64,000 bases of DNA from Bacillus sp. PK3_68 (lineage in GTDB: Bacteria; Bacillota; Bacilli; Bacillales; Domibacillaceae), in assembly GCF_003600835.1 (NCBI RefSeq), contig NZ_NQYC01000001.1, positions 1 to 64,000 of the forward strand, in the 5' to 3' direction. Both the position numbers and the translations under genes were made by a program. Below the pieces are notes generated by a model, which ran no database searches, was not told where the DNA came from, and saw only the letters and a list, made by a program, of their open reading frames with translations. Positions 54,375 through 62,780 of this stretch are shown here, piece by piece. How positions within the stretch are numbered: the first letter of the stretch is position 1; the number at the start of each line of letters is the position of its first letter.

Positions 54375-54945
54375 CAAGTGGTTGAGTACAGAGCAGATCC
54401 GAATGATGAAAATGAATATTCAACATGCGGTTAAACATGAAAATCTAGTTTTAATGGTGACCTCTCCAGAAGAAAATAGAAGGCAGCCGTTTATTTCTTC
54501 AAAGCTGGCCAGTTCGTTTGCAGAAGCAGGGAAAAAAGTGCTGCTGGTTGACGTGAATTTCAGAAAGCCAGTGATTCACCAGTTGTTTGGTTTCCGAAAT
54601 GCTTCGGGTTTGAGCAATTTATTAAGGGGAGAAAAAGGAAAGGTCATGGAAGGAATTGTTCAAAATCTAGATATACTTTCTGCTGGATCTTTCTCCATCC
54701 ATCTTGAAAGCTTAGAGAGAATAGAGCAGTTAATAACTGTTTGGCAGCGCTGCTACGACGTCATTGTCCTAGATACACCGGCGTTTTTGGATGCAGCTGA
54801 CTCTCAAATCCTTTCATCTGCCTGCGATGGTGTGCTTCTTGTCATTCAAGAAAATCGAACAAAAGAAGCCAATGCTTTGCAAGTGAAAAAGATACTGGAA
54901 AGAACAAACAATAACCTTTTAGGGGCAATTTATCAAACAAGTTGA
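54325..54945 (+). CDS. BY-kinase-like ATPase with degenerate Walker A
   Basis: CpsD/CapB/EpsB-type bacterial tyrosine kinase homologue of about 206 residues. Walker A' (KVLLVDVNFRKPVIH) and Walker B (VIVLDTPAFLDAADS) are recognisable, but where the family has GEGKST this protein reads PEENRRQPF, so the P-loop Lys and Ser/Thr are gone. The C-terminus (GAIYQTS) lacks the usual tyrosine cluster. It may therefore act only as a scaffold for the Wzz protein. Start chosen as TTG 54325, 6 nt after AGAGGAGG; ATG 54301 has no ribosome site. Confidence 0.8.
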   Translation: MLKRRKNRWIRRLPSPDKWLSTEQIRMMKMNIQHAVKHENLVLMVTSPEENRRQPFISSKLASSFAEAGKKVLLVDVNFRKPVIHQLFGFRNASGLSNLLRGEKGKVMEGIVQNLDILSAGSFSIHLESLERIEQLITVWQRCYDVIVLDTPAFLDAADSQILSSACDGVLLVIQENRTKEANALQVKKILERTNNNLLGAIYQTS

Positions 54946-54965
54946 AGTTATGCAGGTGATGATGA

Positions 54966-56426
54966 ATGGATAGCAGAAAAAAAAACTCCATTGGTAAAAA
55001 TGTATTTCACTTATTTTATAGTACCGCTTTTTCGAGTGGGTTGAACGCTGTTACACTTGTCATTTTAGCAAACTATTTGAATTCTCACAGTTATGGAATG
55101 TTCAGCATCGCCTTAGCATACTCACTAATTATGGGTTACTGTACAGATGCTGGGATCAGCGTAGCAGTGCTTCGCGAAGGGGCAAAGAAAGGGATTAGCC
55201 TCCCAGCTGTTCTTTCTTCCTTTATCAAAATCAGAGCTGTGTTATTGGGAATTACATTTGCGGGCGGCTTCGGTCTGATTCAACTGTTGTATCAAGGGCA
55301 GCCAGAGTTAATGAAAACGATGTATTTCTTGATCGTGCCCATGGTGATAGGTTTAGCTTTACAGAGCATTAGCATCACCTATTTTCAACTTACGGAAGAG
55401 ATGCAATATTTAGGAGTAATCCGTATTTGTTCAGCCGTGCTGCTCGTCACTTCTATTTTGGCAGGCATAACCTTGTCGTTGCACCCATACGCCATTTGTT
55501 TTTTGTATGGTTTATCTTATTTATTAGCAGGAGTGATAGGAATTTACCTGATCGGAAAGCGGACGGCGATCCGGTTTCACTATGCTTTTCATAAAGGGAT
55601 GTTGAAGAATGTGCTGTCCTTCATGATAAGTGGTTTATTAATTGTCCTCCTTCCACAGCTAGGGCCAGTTGTGCTGGAGAAAACATTAACGCTCAAGCAG
55701 GTGGGATTTTTTGCTGTTGCTTACCGGATTCCTTCGGCTTTATATCAAATTCCAGGGGTATTGGCGGGCGCATTTTATCCGGCGTTATTTAAAAGCTATA
55801 ACAGCAAAGGAAAGATCGAGCATTTGCAGTTAAATATGTTGCAGCTAAAAATGATGGCACTGCTAGGTATGGCGATGACGATTTCTTTATTTTACATACC
55901 GGAAATCATCATTGGCACATTGTTTGGGGAAGAGTGGTTATTCGCTGCGAAAGCTTTGCAAATATTGTCTTTTCTGCTTGTCTTGCAAAGCGTCAATATA
56001 GCGTTGGCTGATGGATTAACGACGAAAGCTTTGCAGTCTCGGCGAACAACTGTCCAGGCGCTGTCTCTTGTCGGAGGGATTTATTTTTATATGGCTTTTA
56101 GCCATCAATATGGAGTGGAAGGCGCTGCTTTTGCAGGGGTCGCTGTCGAGCTGCTGTCTTTAGCAGGCTATTGGCTCTTGAATCCGGACAGAAAAGCTTT
56201 AGCGGTTAAAGTATTGCTTCCTTATTTATTGTTCTTTCTTGCTTTTTTTGCAGTTACGAGTTCTTTCTTTTCGGCTTCTCCTATGCTTGCTGCTGTTCTT
56301 CACTTGTTATCCCTTCTAGTGATCATAGCAGTTGATCGGGGCTTAATGCGCAAATTAATGAAGATTATTCGTAAAGACCAGAGCGAAGAGGCGGTAAAGC
56401 GAGGGATAAAAGATGGGATTTCTTAA
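54966..56426 (+). CDS. Wzx-type polysaccharide flippase
   Basis: Oligosaccharide repeat-unit flippase of 486 residues with about 14 membrane helices (MOP/MATE fold). Conserved start SIGKNVFHLFYSTAFSSGLNAVTLVILANYLNSHSYGMFSIALA and later VGFFAVAYRIPSALYQIP are typical Wzx. It moves the undecaprenyl-linked repeat to the outside of the membrane. ATG 54966 follows AGGTGATG. Its end overlaps the polymerase gene by 14 bp. Confidence 0.9.
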   Translation: MDSRKKNSIGKNVFHLFYSTAFSSGLNAVTLVILANYLNSHSYGMFSIALAYSLIMGYCTDAGISVAVLREGAKKGISLPAVLSSFIKIRAVLLGITFAGGFGLIQLLYQGQPELMKTMYFLIVPMVIGLALQSISITYFQLTEEMQYLGVIRICSAVLLVTSILAGITLSLHPYAICFLYGLSYLLAGVIGIYLIGKRTAIRFHYAFHKGMLKNVLSFMISGLLIVLLPQLGPVVLEKTLTLKQVGFFAVAYRIPSALYQIPGVLAGAFYPALFKSYNSKGKIEHLQLNMLQLKMMALLGMAMTISLFYIPEIIIGTLFGEEWLFAAKALQILSFLLVLQSVNIALADGLTTKALQSRRTTVQALSLVGGIYFYMAFSHQYGVEGAAFAGVAVELLSLAGYWLLNPDRKALAVKVLLPYLLFFLAFFAVTSSFFSASPMLAAVLHLLSLLVIIAVDRGLMRKLMKIIRKDQSEEAVKRGIKDGIS

Positions 56427-57690
56427 GTCTACTAATCAAAAGCAGCGTCACGCCAGTCTGTTTTTACTGCTTTTTTTCTTTATGTTAAGTAAATATAACC
56501 TATATATTGGCTTTGCTTTAAAGCCTTACATGGTCTTTTTATGTGTATATTTACTTTTTCATTTTTCTGTTTTCTCTTTTCAGAAAATGCATGCTTTCGA
56601 AATCATGCTGTTATTATTCTATTTATTCTACAGTTTTACCGGCATTTTTTCCGCTTATCCTTTTGCCAGTATTCGTATTATGGCAGGAATTTTCTTACTG
56701 ATCAGCTGTTATTTCATTTTAAGGTTCGTTTTAGAGAAATATTCAATTAATGCAATACAAGAGGCCATTGCCAAGTCAGGTTTATTGTTTAATATGGTAA
56801 GTCTTCTGTTATATGCCATAGGATTAAAAAAAGTGGGATTCCAAGTATCGGAAGAGATGATTTCCAGTTACGGGCTCCTTATGGACAGAAGCTATCCGCG
56901 ACTGATCGGCTTGCTAGAAGATCCGAATCTGTATGTTTTTTATAATATGATTTTCTTTACATACTTTCTGAGCAATATGACTAGCTGGAGAAATAAAGCG
57001 GGGTTTGCTCTCTGCATGCTCACGACGGTCTTAACCTTTTCAAGAGGCGGCATATTATCTATGCTCCTGATTATTTTGCTTTACACAGCAATCAGCCATT
57101 CTGCTGCAAGATGGCGGACACTCGGTACATTGGGCATCATTTCTATCGCGGCAGGTTACATAGCCGTAGTTGTCATGAAGATTAATATTGTGGGGCTGAT
57201 CGGAAAAAGAATAGAAGACTTTTCAAGTGATGGGGGAAGCGGGCGCTTTGAATTGTGGAGTCGGGCGTGGAACTACTTTCTTGAACATCCTGTTGTTGGA
57301 ATAGGGGCCGATAATTTTATTGAATATAACAAAGCGCATTATGGAGAGAGTTTATACACGCACAATACCTTTTTGCAAATATTATCGGAATCGGGTCTAA
57401 TAGGGTTTTCTTTATACTTTCTATTTCTTCTTTTGGTGTTCATTCAACTCATGAATCGCCATTTAAGGAGAGAGCATTTATATTTGCTTTTATGTTTTGT
57501 AGCATTTTTACTGCAGATCATGTCTCTTTCTTTGATTATTAATGAAGTATTTCTTCTATATCTTGCTGTTCTTTCAACCGTTTTGCGAAAGGAAGAAAGG
57601 GTGCGGCTTACAAAGCAGCAGAAAGTGAAGGATCGTCAACTCACTGCCAAGGAGGTCTATGGAAATGAATGTGCTGTTAATGACAGATAA
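56413..57690 (+). CDS. Wzy-type polysaccharide polymerase (O-antigen ligase superfamily)
   Basis: Membrane polymerase of 425 residues with about 11 helices. The large extracellular loop carries GGSGRFELWSRAWNYFLEHPVVGIGADNF (split: GSGRFELW, EHPVVGIGADNF) and the YTHNTFLQILSESGLIGF signature of the O-antigen ligase/Wzy superfamily. It joins repeat units at the outer face of the membrane. Start overlaps wzx (ATG 56413), with AAAGCGAGGG upstream; the end overlaps the next glycosyltransferase gene. Activity inferred from position and the HNTFLQ block. Confidence 0.87.
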   Translation: MGFLKSTNQKQRHASLFLLLFFFMLSKYNLYIGFALKPYMVFLCVYLLFHFSVFSFQKMHAFEIMLLLFYLFYSFTGIFSAYPFASIRIMAGIFLLISCYFILRFVLEKYSINAIQEAIAKSGLLFNMVSLLLYAIGLKKVGFQVSEEMISSYGLLMDRSYPRLIGLLEDPNLYVFYNMIFFTYFLSNMTSWRNKAGFALCMLTTVLTFSRGGILSMLLIILLYTAISHSAARWRTLGTLGIISIAAGYIAVVVMKINIVGLIGKRIEDFSSDGGSGRFELWSRAWNYFLEHPVVGIGADNFIEYNKAHYGESLYTHNTFLQILSESGLIGFSLYFLFLLLVFIQLMNRHLRREHLYLLLCFVAFLLQIMSLSLIINEVFLLYLAVLSTVLRKEERVRLTKQQKVKDRQLTAKEVYGNECAVNDR

Positions 57691-58717
57691 GCTAATAACA
57701 GGCGGAGCCGAACATTACTTTTGTAAATTGGAGAACCAATTGAACCATCCAAAACTGGTCTTTTATACAGCGGCAGGCAAGGGGGAACTATTCGGGAAAA
57801 TCAGTAATAAAGAGCATTTTACGCCTCTGTCTCGCAGCAATCATCTTCTTAATCTGTTGACCATTAAAAGAAAAGTGCTGGAACATGATATTGACATTAT
57901 TCATGCAAATAGTTTAAGAATGGCCCTTTATGCTATAGCAATGAAGAGGTTAATTAAAAAGGGAATAAAGATCGTTTATACCAAGCATAACGTGACAATG
58001 ATGGAAAAAAATCTTCGTCCGCTCTTTGCTCAGCTGTTAAACAGGCATATAACAAAAATTATTACAGTGAGCGGCTATGAGCAGGAGAATCTTTTGCAGC
58101 TTGGTATCCAGCCAAGCAAGATAACAACGATCTACAATGGAGTAGATTTAAGCCAATTCACGTATCATCAAAAAGAAAGAAAGAACGGATTTAAAGTTGG
58201 GATTTTGGCAAGGCTGTCTCCGGAGAAAAACCATACATTATTTCTGGAAATTGCGAGAAAGTTGAAAAATGATCCGGATATACAATTTTATATAGGTGGA
58301 GAGGGGCCGGAATATGTAAGAATCAGCCAAATGATTGAAGAGTGGGGCCTTACTCGCCATGTGCATATGAGGGGGGAAGTGAAAGATCCGGAGAATTTTA
58401 TTAAAGAGATGGATGTACTCGTTTTAACCTCTCATCGTGAAGTGTTTCCATTGGTTGTTCTCGAAGGAATGGCTGTCGGAACACCGATAGTTTCAGTGAA
58501 CACAGGCGGAATTAAAGAAGCTATTATCAGCTCTGAGCTTGGTTATCTTGTACCGGACTATTCAGCAGAAAGTTTTTGTGAACATATCGTGTCACTCAAA
58601 GAAAATCAGCAGTTAAGAGTAGGAATAGCTAGGCGTGCTCGTGAATGGGTACAGAAGAATTTTTCTTTAGAAAAAATGGTCAGCTCTACCATGAAAGAGT
58701 ATTTAAATGAAAAATAA
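57665..58717 (+). CDS. GT4-family glycosyltransferase
   Basis: Glycosyltransferase with a GT-B fold, about 350 residues. The GT4 (glycosyl transferases group 1) domain shows VGILARLSPEKNHTLFLEIA (about 178), GEGPE (about 217) and the nucleotide-sugar-binding EGMAVGTPIVSVNTGGIKE (about 270-290). N-terminal part has the typical MTDKLITGGAEHYF start. I prefer ATG 57665, 9 nt after AAGGAGG; ATG 57659 is only 3 nt away from it. Donor and acceptor sugars not predictable. Confidence 0.87.
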   Translation: MNVLLMTDKLITGGAEHYFCKLENQLNHPKLVFYTAAGKGELFGKISNKEHFTPLSRSNHLLNLLTIKRKVLEHDIDIIHANSLRMALYAIAMKRLIKKGIKIVYTKHNVTMMEKNLRPLFAQLLNRHITKIITVSGYEQENLLQLGIQPSKITTIYNGVDLSQFTYHQKERKNGFKVGILARLSPEKNHTLFLEIARKLKNDPDIQFYIGGEGPEYVRISQMIEEWGLTRHVHMRGEVKDPENFIKEMDVLVLTSHREVFPLVVLEGMAVGTPIVSVNTGGIKEAIISSELGYLVPDYSAESFCEHIVSLKENQQLRVGIARRAREWVQKNFSLEKMVSSTMKEYLNEK

Positions 58718-58738
58718 AAGGAGTTTTATTGTTTGGAT

Positions 58739-58754
58739 GTTCTTTATAAAGAAC
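58739..58754. promoter_or_regulatory. SinR-type palindrome 3, within the EPS operon
   Basis: GTTCTTT-AT-AAAGAAC is a perfect 16-bp palindrome in the 65-bp gap between two EPS genes, with the same 7-2-7 layout as the operon-promoter sites. It may control an internal promoter for the priming transferase or act as a roadblock. Confidence 0.7.
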
Positions 58755-58782
58755 AAAATTACAGATAGAAAGAGGGGTTGGA

Positions 58783-60171
58783 ATGAGCAGGGGGAGTGAA
58801 GGGCGGATTGGCAAAATGTCTCTTGCTGTATTGGATATTTCATTCATCCATTTAGGTTATCTAACTGTCTACTGGCTGTCGAATGAGTCGGCTGTTCCTT
58901 TTCATTATGTGCAGGCAGCTCCTTGGGTTTCAGCCATAGCCTTTATTATTTTTTATTTATTTGGTTTTTATATGGATTGGCAAAGAAAAAGCTTTCAGCA
59001 GATGGCTTGCACGATTTTATTATCACTCGGAATAGTAGCGGTCTTAATAACCATCGCTAATATTGTTTATCCGATGGCAACGTTTTCCACACAATTGATT
59101 TTAACTGCTTCGTTGATACACGCTGTTTCAATTCTATTGAGCCGTCTTATTATTTGGCAGGTAATAAGAATGGTTCACGGAAGAAAACGGTTGTTAATCA
59201 TCGCAGAAGATGAAAAAAACGGCTTATCTTTAGCTGATAAACTACTTTCCCATCACAAAGGATGGTTTATTGTCAGTAAACTTGTCACCTTAAAAGAAAA
59301 AGACAAATTAACAGATTGTTTGAAAGAGATCGACGTCGTATTAATCAGTGATTCCATCAATGGAAAGCAAAGAAGTGAGCTGATTAATCTCTGCGCCAAG
59401 CAAGAGAAAGAAGTGTTGGTTGTACCCCAGCTCTTTGAAATATTTATTCACGGGTCAGTTCATCAGCAAGTGGATGATATGTTAGTCCTGTCTATTCCTC
59501 CTACAAAGCTTAGTGGAGCGAGACGTGCAGTGAAACGGACTTTCGATTTTGTGGTAGCAGCTATCCTTCTTGTAGCTGTTAGTCCGGTGACTATTTGTTT
59601 GTGGGTGCTTATCCCGCTTACATCAAAAGGACCTGCTTTGTTTAAGCAGGAACGGCTTGGAAGGAATGGAAAGCCCTATCAAATTTATAAGTTTAGGAGC
59701 ATGGTCCAAAATGCAGAAAAAGATACCGGTCCCGTATTGGCAACAGAACGTGATCCCCGAATCACAGCGATTGGCAGATTGATTCGGGCTACACGGCTCG
59801 ATGAATTGCCTCAATTATACAACGTGCTTAAAGGGGAAATGAGCCTGGTGGGGCCGCGTCCGGAAAGAAAGTTTTTTTACGATCAATTCCAGCAATATTT
59901 GCCTGAATATTCAAATAGAATGACTGTGAAGCCTGGATTGACCGGGCTGGCACAAGTCATGGCCAATTATACGACTGCTCCTGAAGATAAGCTACGGTTT
60001 GATTTAATGTATATTCGCCATTATTCCTTTGGAAATGACATCAAAATTTTATTCCAAACCATCTGGGTTATCTTCCAGAAAAACAAAGCTGAAGGAGTAG
60101 TAGAAACAAACTCTCAGAAGAAAAAGAGATTATTGCAGCTGCTCAGTCAAAATCAGGCTGCCGGCCAGTAA
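58783..60171 (+). CDS. polyprenyl-phosphate glycosyl-1-phosphate transferase (EPS priming enzyme)
   Basis: Initiates EPS synthesis by moving a sugar-1-phosphate onto undecaprenyl phosphate. It has 462 residues: five N-terminal membrane helices (about 15-125), a soluble CoA-binding-like segment (about 130-235), another helix (about 252-272) and the bacterial sugar transferase domain. The last shows KRTFDFVVAA, QERLGRNGKPYQIYKFRSM, ATRLDELPQLYNVLKGEMSLVGPRPE (split: DELPQLYNVLKGEMSLVGPRPE) and VKPGLTGLAQV. ATG 58783 follows AGAGGGGTTGG. A SinR-type palindrome lies 29 bp before the start. Sugar (probably Glc or Gal) not determinable. Confidence 0.92.
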   Translation: MSRGSEGRIGKMSLAVLDISFIHLGYLTVYWLSNESAVPFHYVQAAPWVSAIAFIIFYLFGFYMDWQRKSFQQMACTILLSLGIVAVLITIANIVYPMATFSTQLILTASLIHAVSILLSRLIIWQVIRMVHGRKRLLIIAEDEKNGLSLADKLLSHHKGWFIVSKLVTLKEKDKLTDCLKEIDVVLISDSINGKQRSELINLCAKQEKEVLVVPQLFEIFIHGSVHQQVDDMLVLSIPPTKLSGARRAVKRTFDFVVAAILLVAVSPVTICLWVLIPLTSKGPALFKQERLGRNGKPYQIYKFRSMVQNAEKDTGPVLATERDPRITAIGRLIRATRLDELPQLYNVLKGEMSLVGPRPERKFFYDQFQQYLPEYSNRMTVKPGLTGLAQVMANYTTAPEDKLRFDLMYIRHYSFGNDIKILFQTIWVIFQKNKAEGVVETNSQKKKRLLQLLSQNQAAGQ

Positions 60172-60186
60172 AGGAGAATATATAGC

Positions 60187-61380
60187 ATGAAGATCTTATT
60201 CATTACCCATCGAATGCCAAAGGTTCCGGGAAAAGGAGATCAGGTTAGAGCTTTTCAACAAATGAAAAGCCTGGTGAAGAAAGGCCATACAGTTCACTTT
60301 TTATTCCAGGAGAAAGACGAGGCACATTGGTGCTGTGCTTCTTCTTTGATAGAAGGAAGCGGCAAAGAGAAACAGAAAATGAAAGTGAAAAATAAGACTC
60401 TTTCAATCATTAGAAGCTTTCTTCTGAAAGGCTATCCCTTAAGTGTGTCGCTCCATTCTTTTCCGGTATTGAAAGCTTTCCTTACAAGCATTACAAGCCA
60501 GGTTCACTATGACGTCATCCATATTCAATCGAAAGTTCTCCATAATTTTTCTTCATTGAATATTCCCAATTCAACAATGGTAGTGGATTACATAGATGCC
60601 ATCAGTCTTAATCTAGAAAGGCGATACCATTGGGCGAAGAACCCGCTTGAGAAATTAGCGGTTAAAGGGGAGTTGGGCCGGATGAAAAAATATGAAAGCT
60701 TTATAAGAGATCAAGGTGTAAAAACCATTATTACTTCCCCGGCTGACAAAGAATTTCTTCATTCAAGGCGGGCCAAACAAGTGAACGTGGTGCCTAATTA
60801 TATTGATTTATCCTACTTCCACTTGAACCATTCAATTGAGGATAAAAAGAAAGCCTTGGTATTCACAGGGACAATGAATTATGCCCCAAATGTCGATGCA
60901 GCCATGAGGCTTGTGAAGGATATTTACCTTCCTTTAAGAGAAAAATTTTCTGATTTGGAATGCTGGCTTGTTGGAGCCTATCCTTCAGCAGATGTACAGA
61001 AACTGAGCAAAATCAGCGGTGTAATGGTTACTGGATTTGTAGAGGATATTAGACCGTGGCAATGGAAAGCGGCAGTATACGTTTGTCCTCTTCGCTTTGG
61101 AGCGGGGCAGCAAAATAAGATATTGGAGGCAGCTGCTTTAGGGTGTTCCATCGTGATGAGCAACATTACAAATTCCGGCATTGGCTTCACACACAATGAA
61201 GAAGCACTGATCTGTGAACAGAATAAAGAATTTGTAGAGCATACTGAACAGTTGCTGATTAATAGAGAGCTGGCAGCCAAATTAGCCGGGCGGGCTAGAG
61301 AATTTGTAGCCCACCGTTTTTCAGAGGAGGTTGTGACGGACCGATTGATTTCCACTTATACAAAAGCAGATAACTATTAA
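60187..61380 (+). CDS. GT4-family glycosyltransferase (EpsH1/PEP-CTERM-associated type)
   Basis: Second GT-B glycosyltransferase, 397 residues. The start FITHRMPKVPGKGDQVRAFQQMKSL fits the sugar transferases of the TIGR03087 type; the C-terminal GT4 domain has FTGTMNYAPNVDAAMRLVKDI (about 222-242), WLVGAYP (about 260) and VYVCPLRFGAGQQNKILEAAALG (about 298-320). ATG 60187 follows AAAGGAG. Adds a sugar to the growing repeat unit; specificity unknown. Confidence 0.85.
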   Translation: MKILFITHRMPKVPGKGDQVRAFQQMKSLVKKGHTVHFLFQEKDEAHWCCASSLIEGSGKEKQKMKVKNKTLSIIRSFLLKGYPLSVSLHSFPVLKAFLTSITSQVHYDVIHIQSKVLHNFSSLNIPNSTMVVDYIDAISLNLERRYHWAKNPLEKLAVKGELGRMKKYESFIRDQGVKTIITSPADKEFLHSRRAKQVNVVPNYIDLSYFHLNHSIEDKKKALVFTGTMNYAPNVDAAMRLVKDIYLPLREKFSDLECWLVGAYPSADVQKLSKISGVMVTGFVEDIRPWQWKAAVYVCPLRFGAGQQNKILEAAALGCSIVMSNITNSGIGFTHNEEALICEQNKEFVEHTEQLLINRELAAKLAGRAREFVAHRFSEEVVTDRLISTYTKADNY

Positions 61381-61403
61381 AAAACGGAACGGGGGAACGA
61401 TGA

Positions 61404-62780
61404 ATGCAGCTAATCTTATTATCCGGTGGGTCGGGAAAACGCTTATGGCCCTTATCAAACGATTCGAGATCAAAACAATTTTTACAGGTGCTTGCTAATG
61501 AAGACGGCCATATGGAGTCGATGGTGCAAAGAGTATGGCGGCAGCTTGGCCACTTGGGTTTACAGCAATCAACCATGATTGCTACAAGCAAATCTCAAGT
61601 AGATATGATACAAAGTCAATTAGGTTCGCATGTGCCGCTTATTACTGAACCGGAGAGAAGAGACACATTTTCCGCTATTGCTTTAGCAGCTGTATATTTG
61701 TATTGCATAAAGGGGGTTAGCTTACAAGAAGTAATTGGTGTACTTCCCGTTGATCCATTTGTTGAGGACCGTTTTTTCCATGAAGTGGAACGGCTGGAAG
61801 AAACATTGATAACTTCTGAGGCAGACCTTGCTTTAATAGGTGTAAAGCCGACATTCCCTTCAGAAAAGTATGGTTACATTTTACCTAAAATTGAGGACAA
61901 TCAACGGGCTTATATGGAAGTAAGCCATTTTAAAGAAAAGCCGTCTGCATTACAAGCAGCTGGCTTAATAGAACAGCACGCTTTATGGAACGCAGGAGTT
62001 TTTGCATTTAAGCTTGAATACATTTTATCTATCCTTGAAGAAAAGGGCTTGCCTATCCATTACGAGGAGTTATACAAACAGTATTCGCTTCTGCCAAAAA
62101 AGTCATTTGATTATGAAGTCGTTGAAAAAACAAAAAAAATAGTAACGGTTCCTTATAACGGTTATTGGAAAGATCTTGGAACGTGGAATACACTAACAGA
62201 AGAAATGTGCACAAATCAAATGGGCGATGGAGTAATTAGTCAAGATTGCACAAATACTCATATGATTAATGAGCTGGGAATACCAGTTACTGTAGTCGGT
62301 GTGACGGATCTTATCATTGCAGCGAGTCCCGACGGTATTCTCGTATCGGATAAAAATAAAAGCCCGAGGGTTAAGACATTGCTTGATGGAATTCAGAAGC
62401 GGCCAATGTATGAGGAGAGACGCTGGGGTTGGTATCGCGTGCTCGATTATACGAAAGTGGAGGACGAAGCGGAGGTATTAACCAAGCGGGTTTGCATAAA
62501 AGCTACCAAGAATTTAAGTTATCAAAAGCATCGTTTTCGCAGTGAAGTCTGGACAATTATTAAAGGAAAAGGAGAATTTGCTTTAAATGGCTTAATTTAT
62601 TCTGTGAAAGCGGGAGATGTGCTTCATATTCCAGTTGGAGCAGAACATGGGTTGAAGGCAATCACAGATTTGGAATTTATCGAAGTGCAATCAGGTTCTA
62701 ATTTAGTAGAAGAGGACATATGCCGCATTTACATGGACTGGTATGAAGTCGTGCAGCATTGCAATAAAGTAGTAAGTTGA
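61404..62780 (+). CDS. manC: mannose-1-phosphate guanylyltransferase / mannose-6-phosphate isomerase
   Basis: Type II bifunctional enzyme producing GDP-mannose, 458 residues. The nucleotidyltransferase part has LLSGGSGKRLWPLSNDSRSKQF (split: LSGGSGKRLWPLS, SRSKQF), LPVDPFVED, EKPSALQA and WNAGVFAFK. The C-terminal cupin (isomerase) has HRFRSEVWTIIKGKG and a metal-ligand Glu/His pattern (IPVGAEHGLKA). ATG 61404 follows GGGGG. Indicates mannose or a GDP-mannose-derived sugar in the EPS. Its stop overlaps the next ORF by 4 bp (TTGA/ATAA type junction, next start TTG 62777). Confidence 0.92.
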   Translation: MQLILLSGGSGKRLWPLSNDSRSKQFLQVLANEDGHMESMVQRVWRQLGHLGLQQSTMIATSKSQVDMIQSQLGSHVPLITEPERRDTFSAIALAAVYLYCIKGVSLQEVIGVLPVDPFVEDRFFHEVERLEETLITSEADLALIGVKPTFPSEKYGYILPKIEDNQRAYMEVSHFKEKPSALQAAGLIEQHALWNAGVFAFKLEYILSILEEKGLPIHYEELYKQYSLLPKKSFDYEVVEKTKKIVTVPYNGYWKDLGTWNTLTEEMCTNQMGDGVISQDCTNTHMINELGIPVTVVGVTDLIIAASPDGILVSDKNKSPRVKTLLDGIQKRPMYEERRWGWYRVLDYTKVEDEAEVLTKRVCIKATKNLSYQKHRFRSEVWTIIKGKGEFALNGLIYSVKAGDVLHIPVGAEHGLKAITDLEFIEVQSGSNLVEEDICRIYMDWYEVVQHCNKVVS

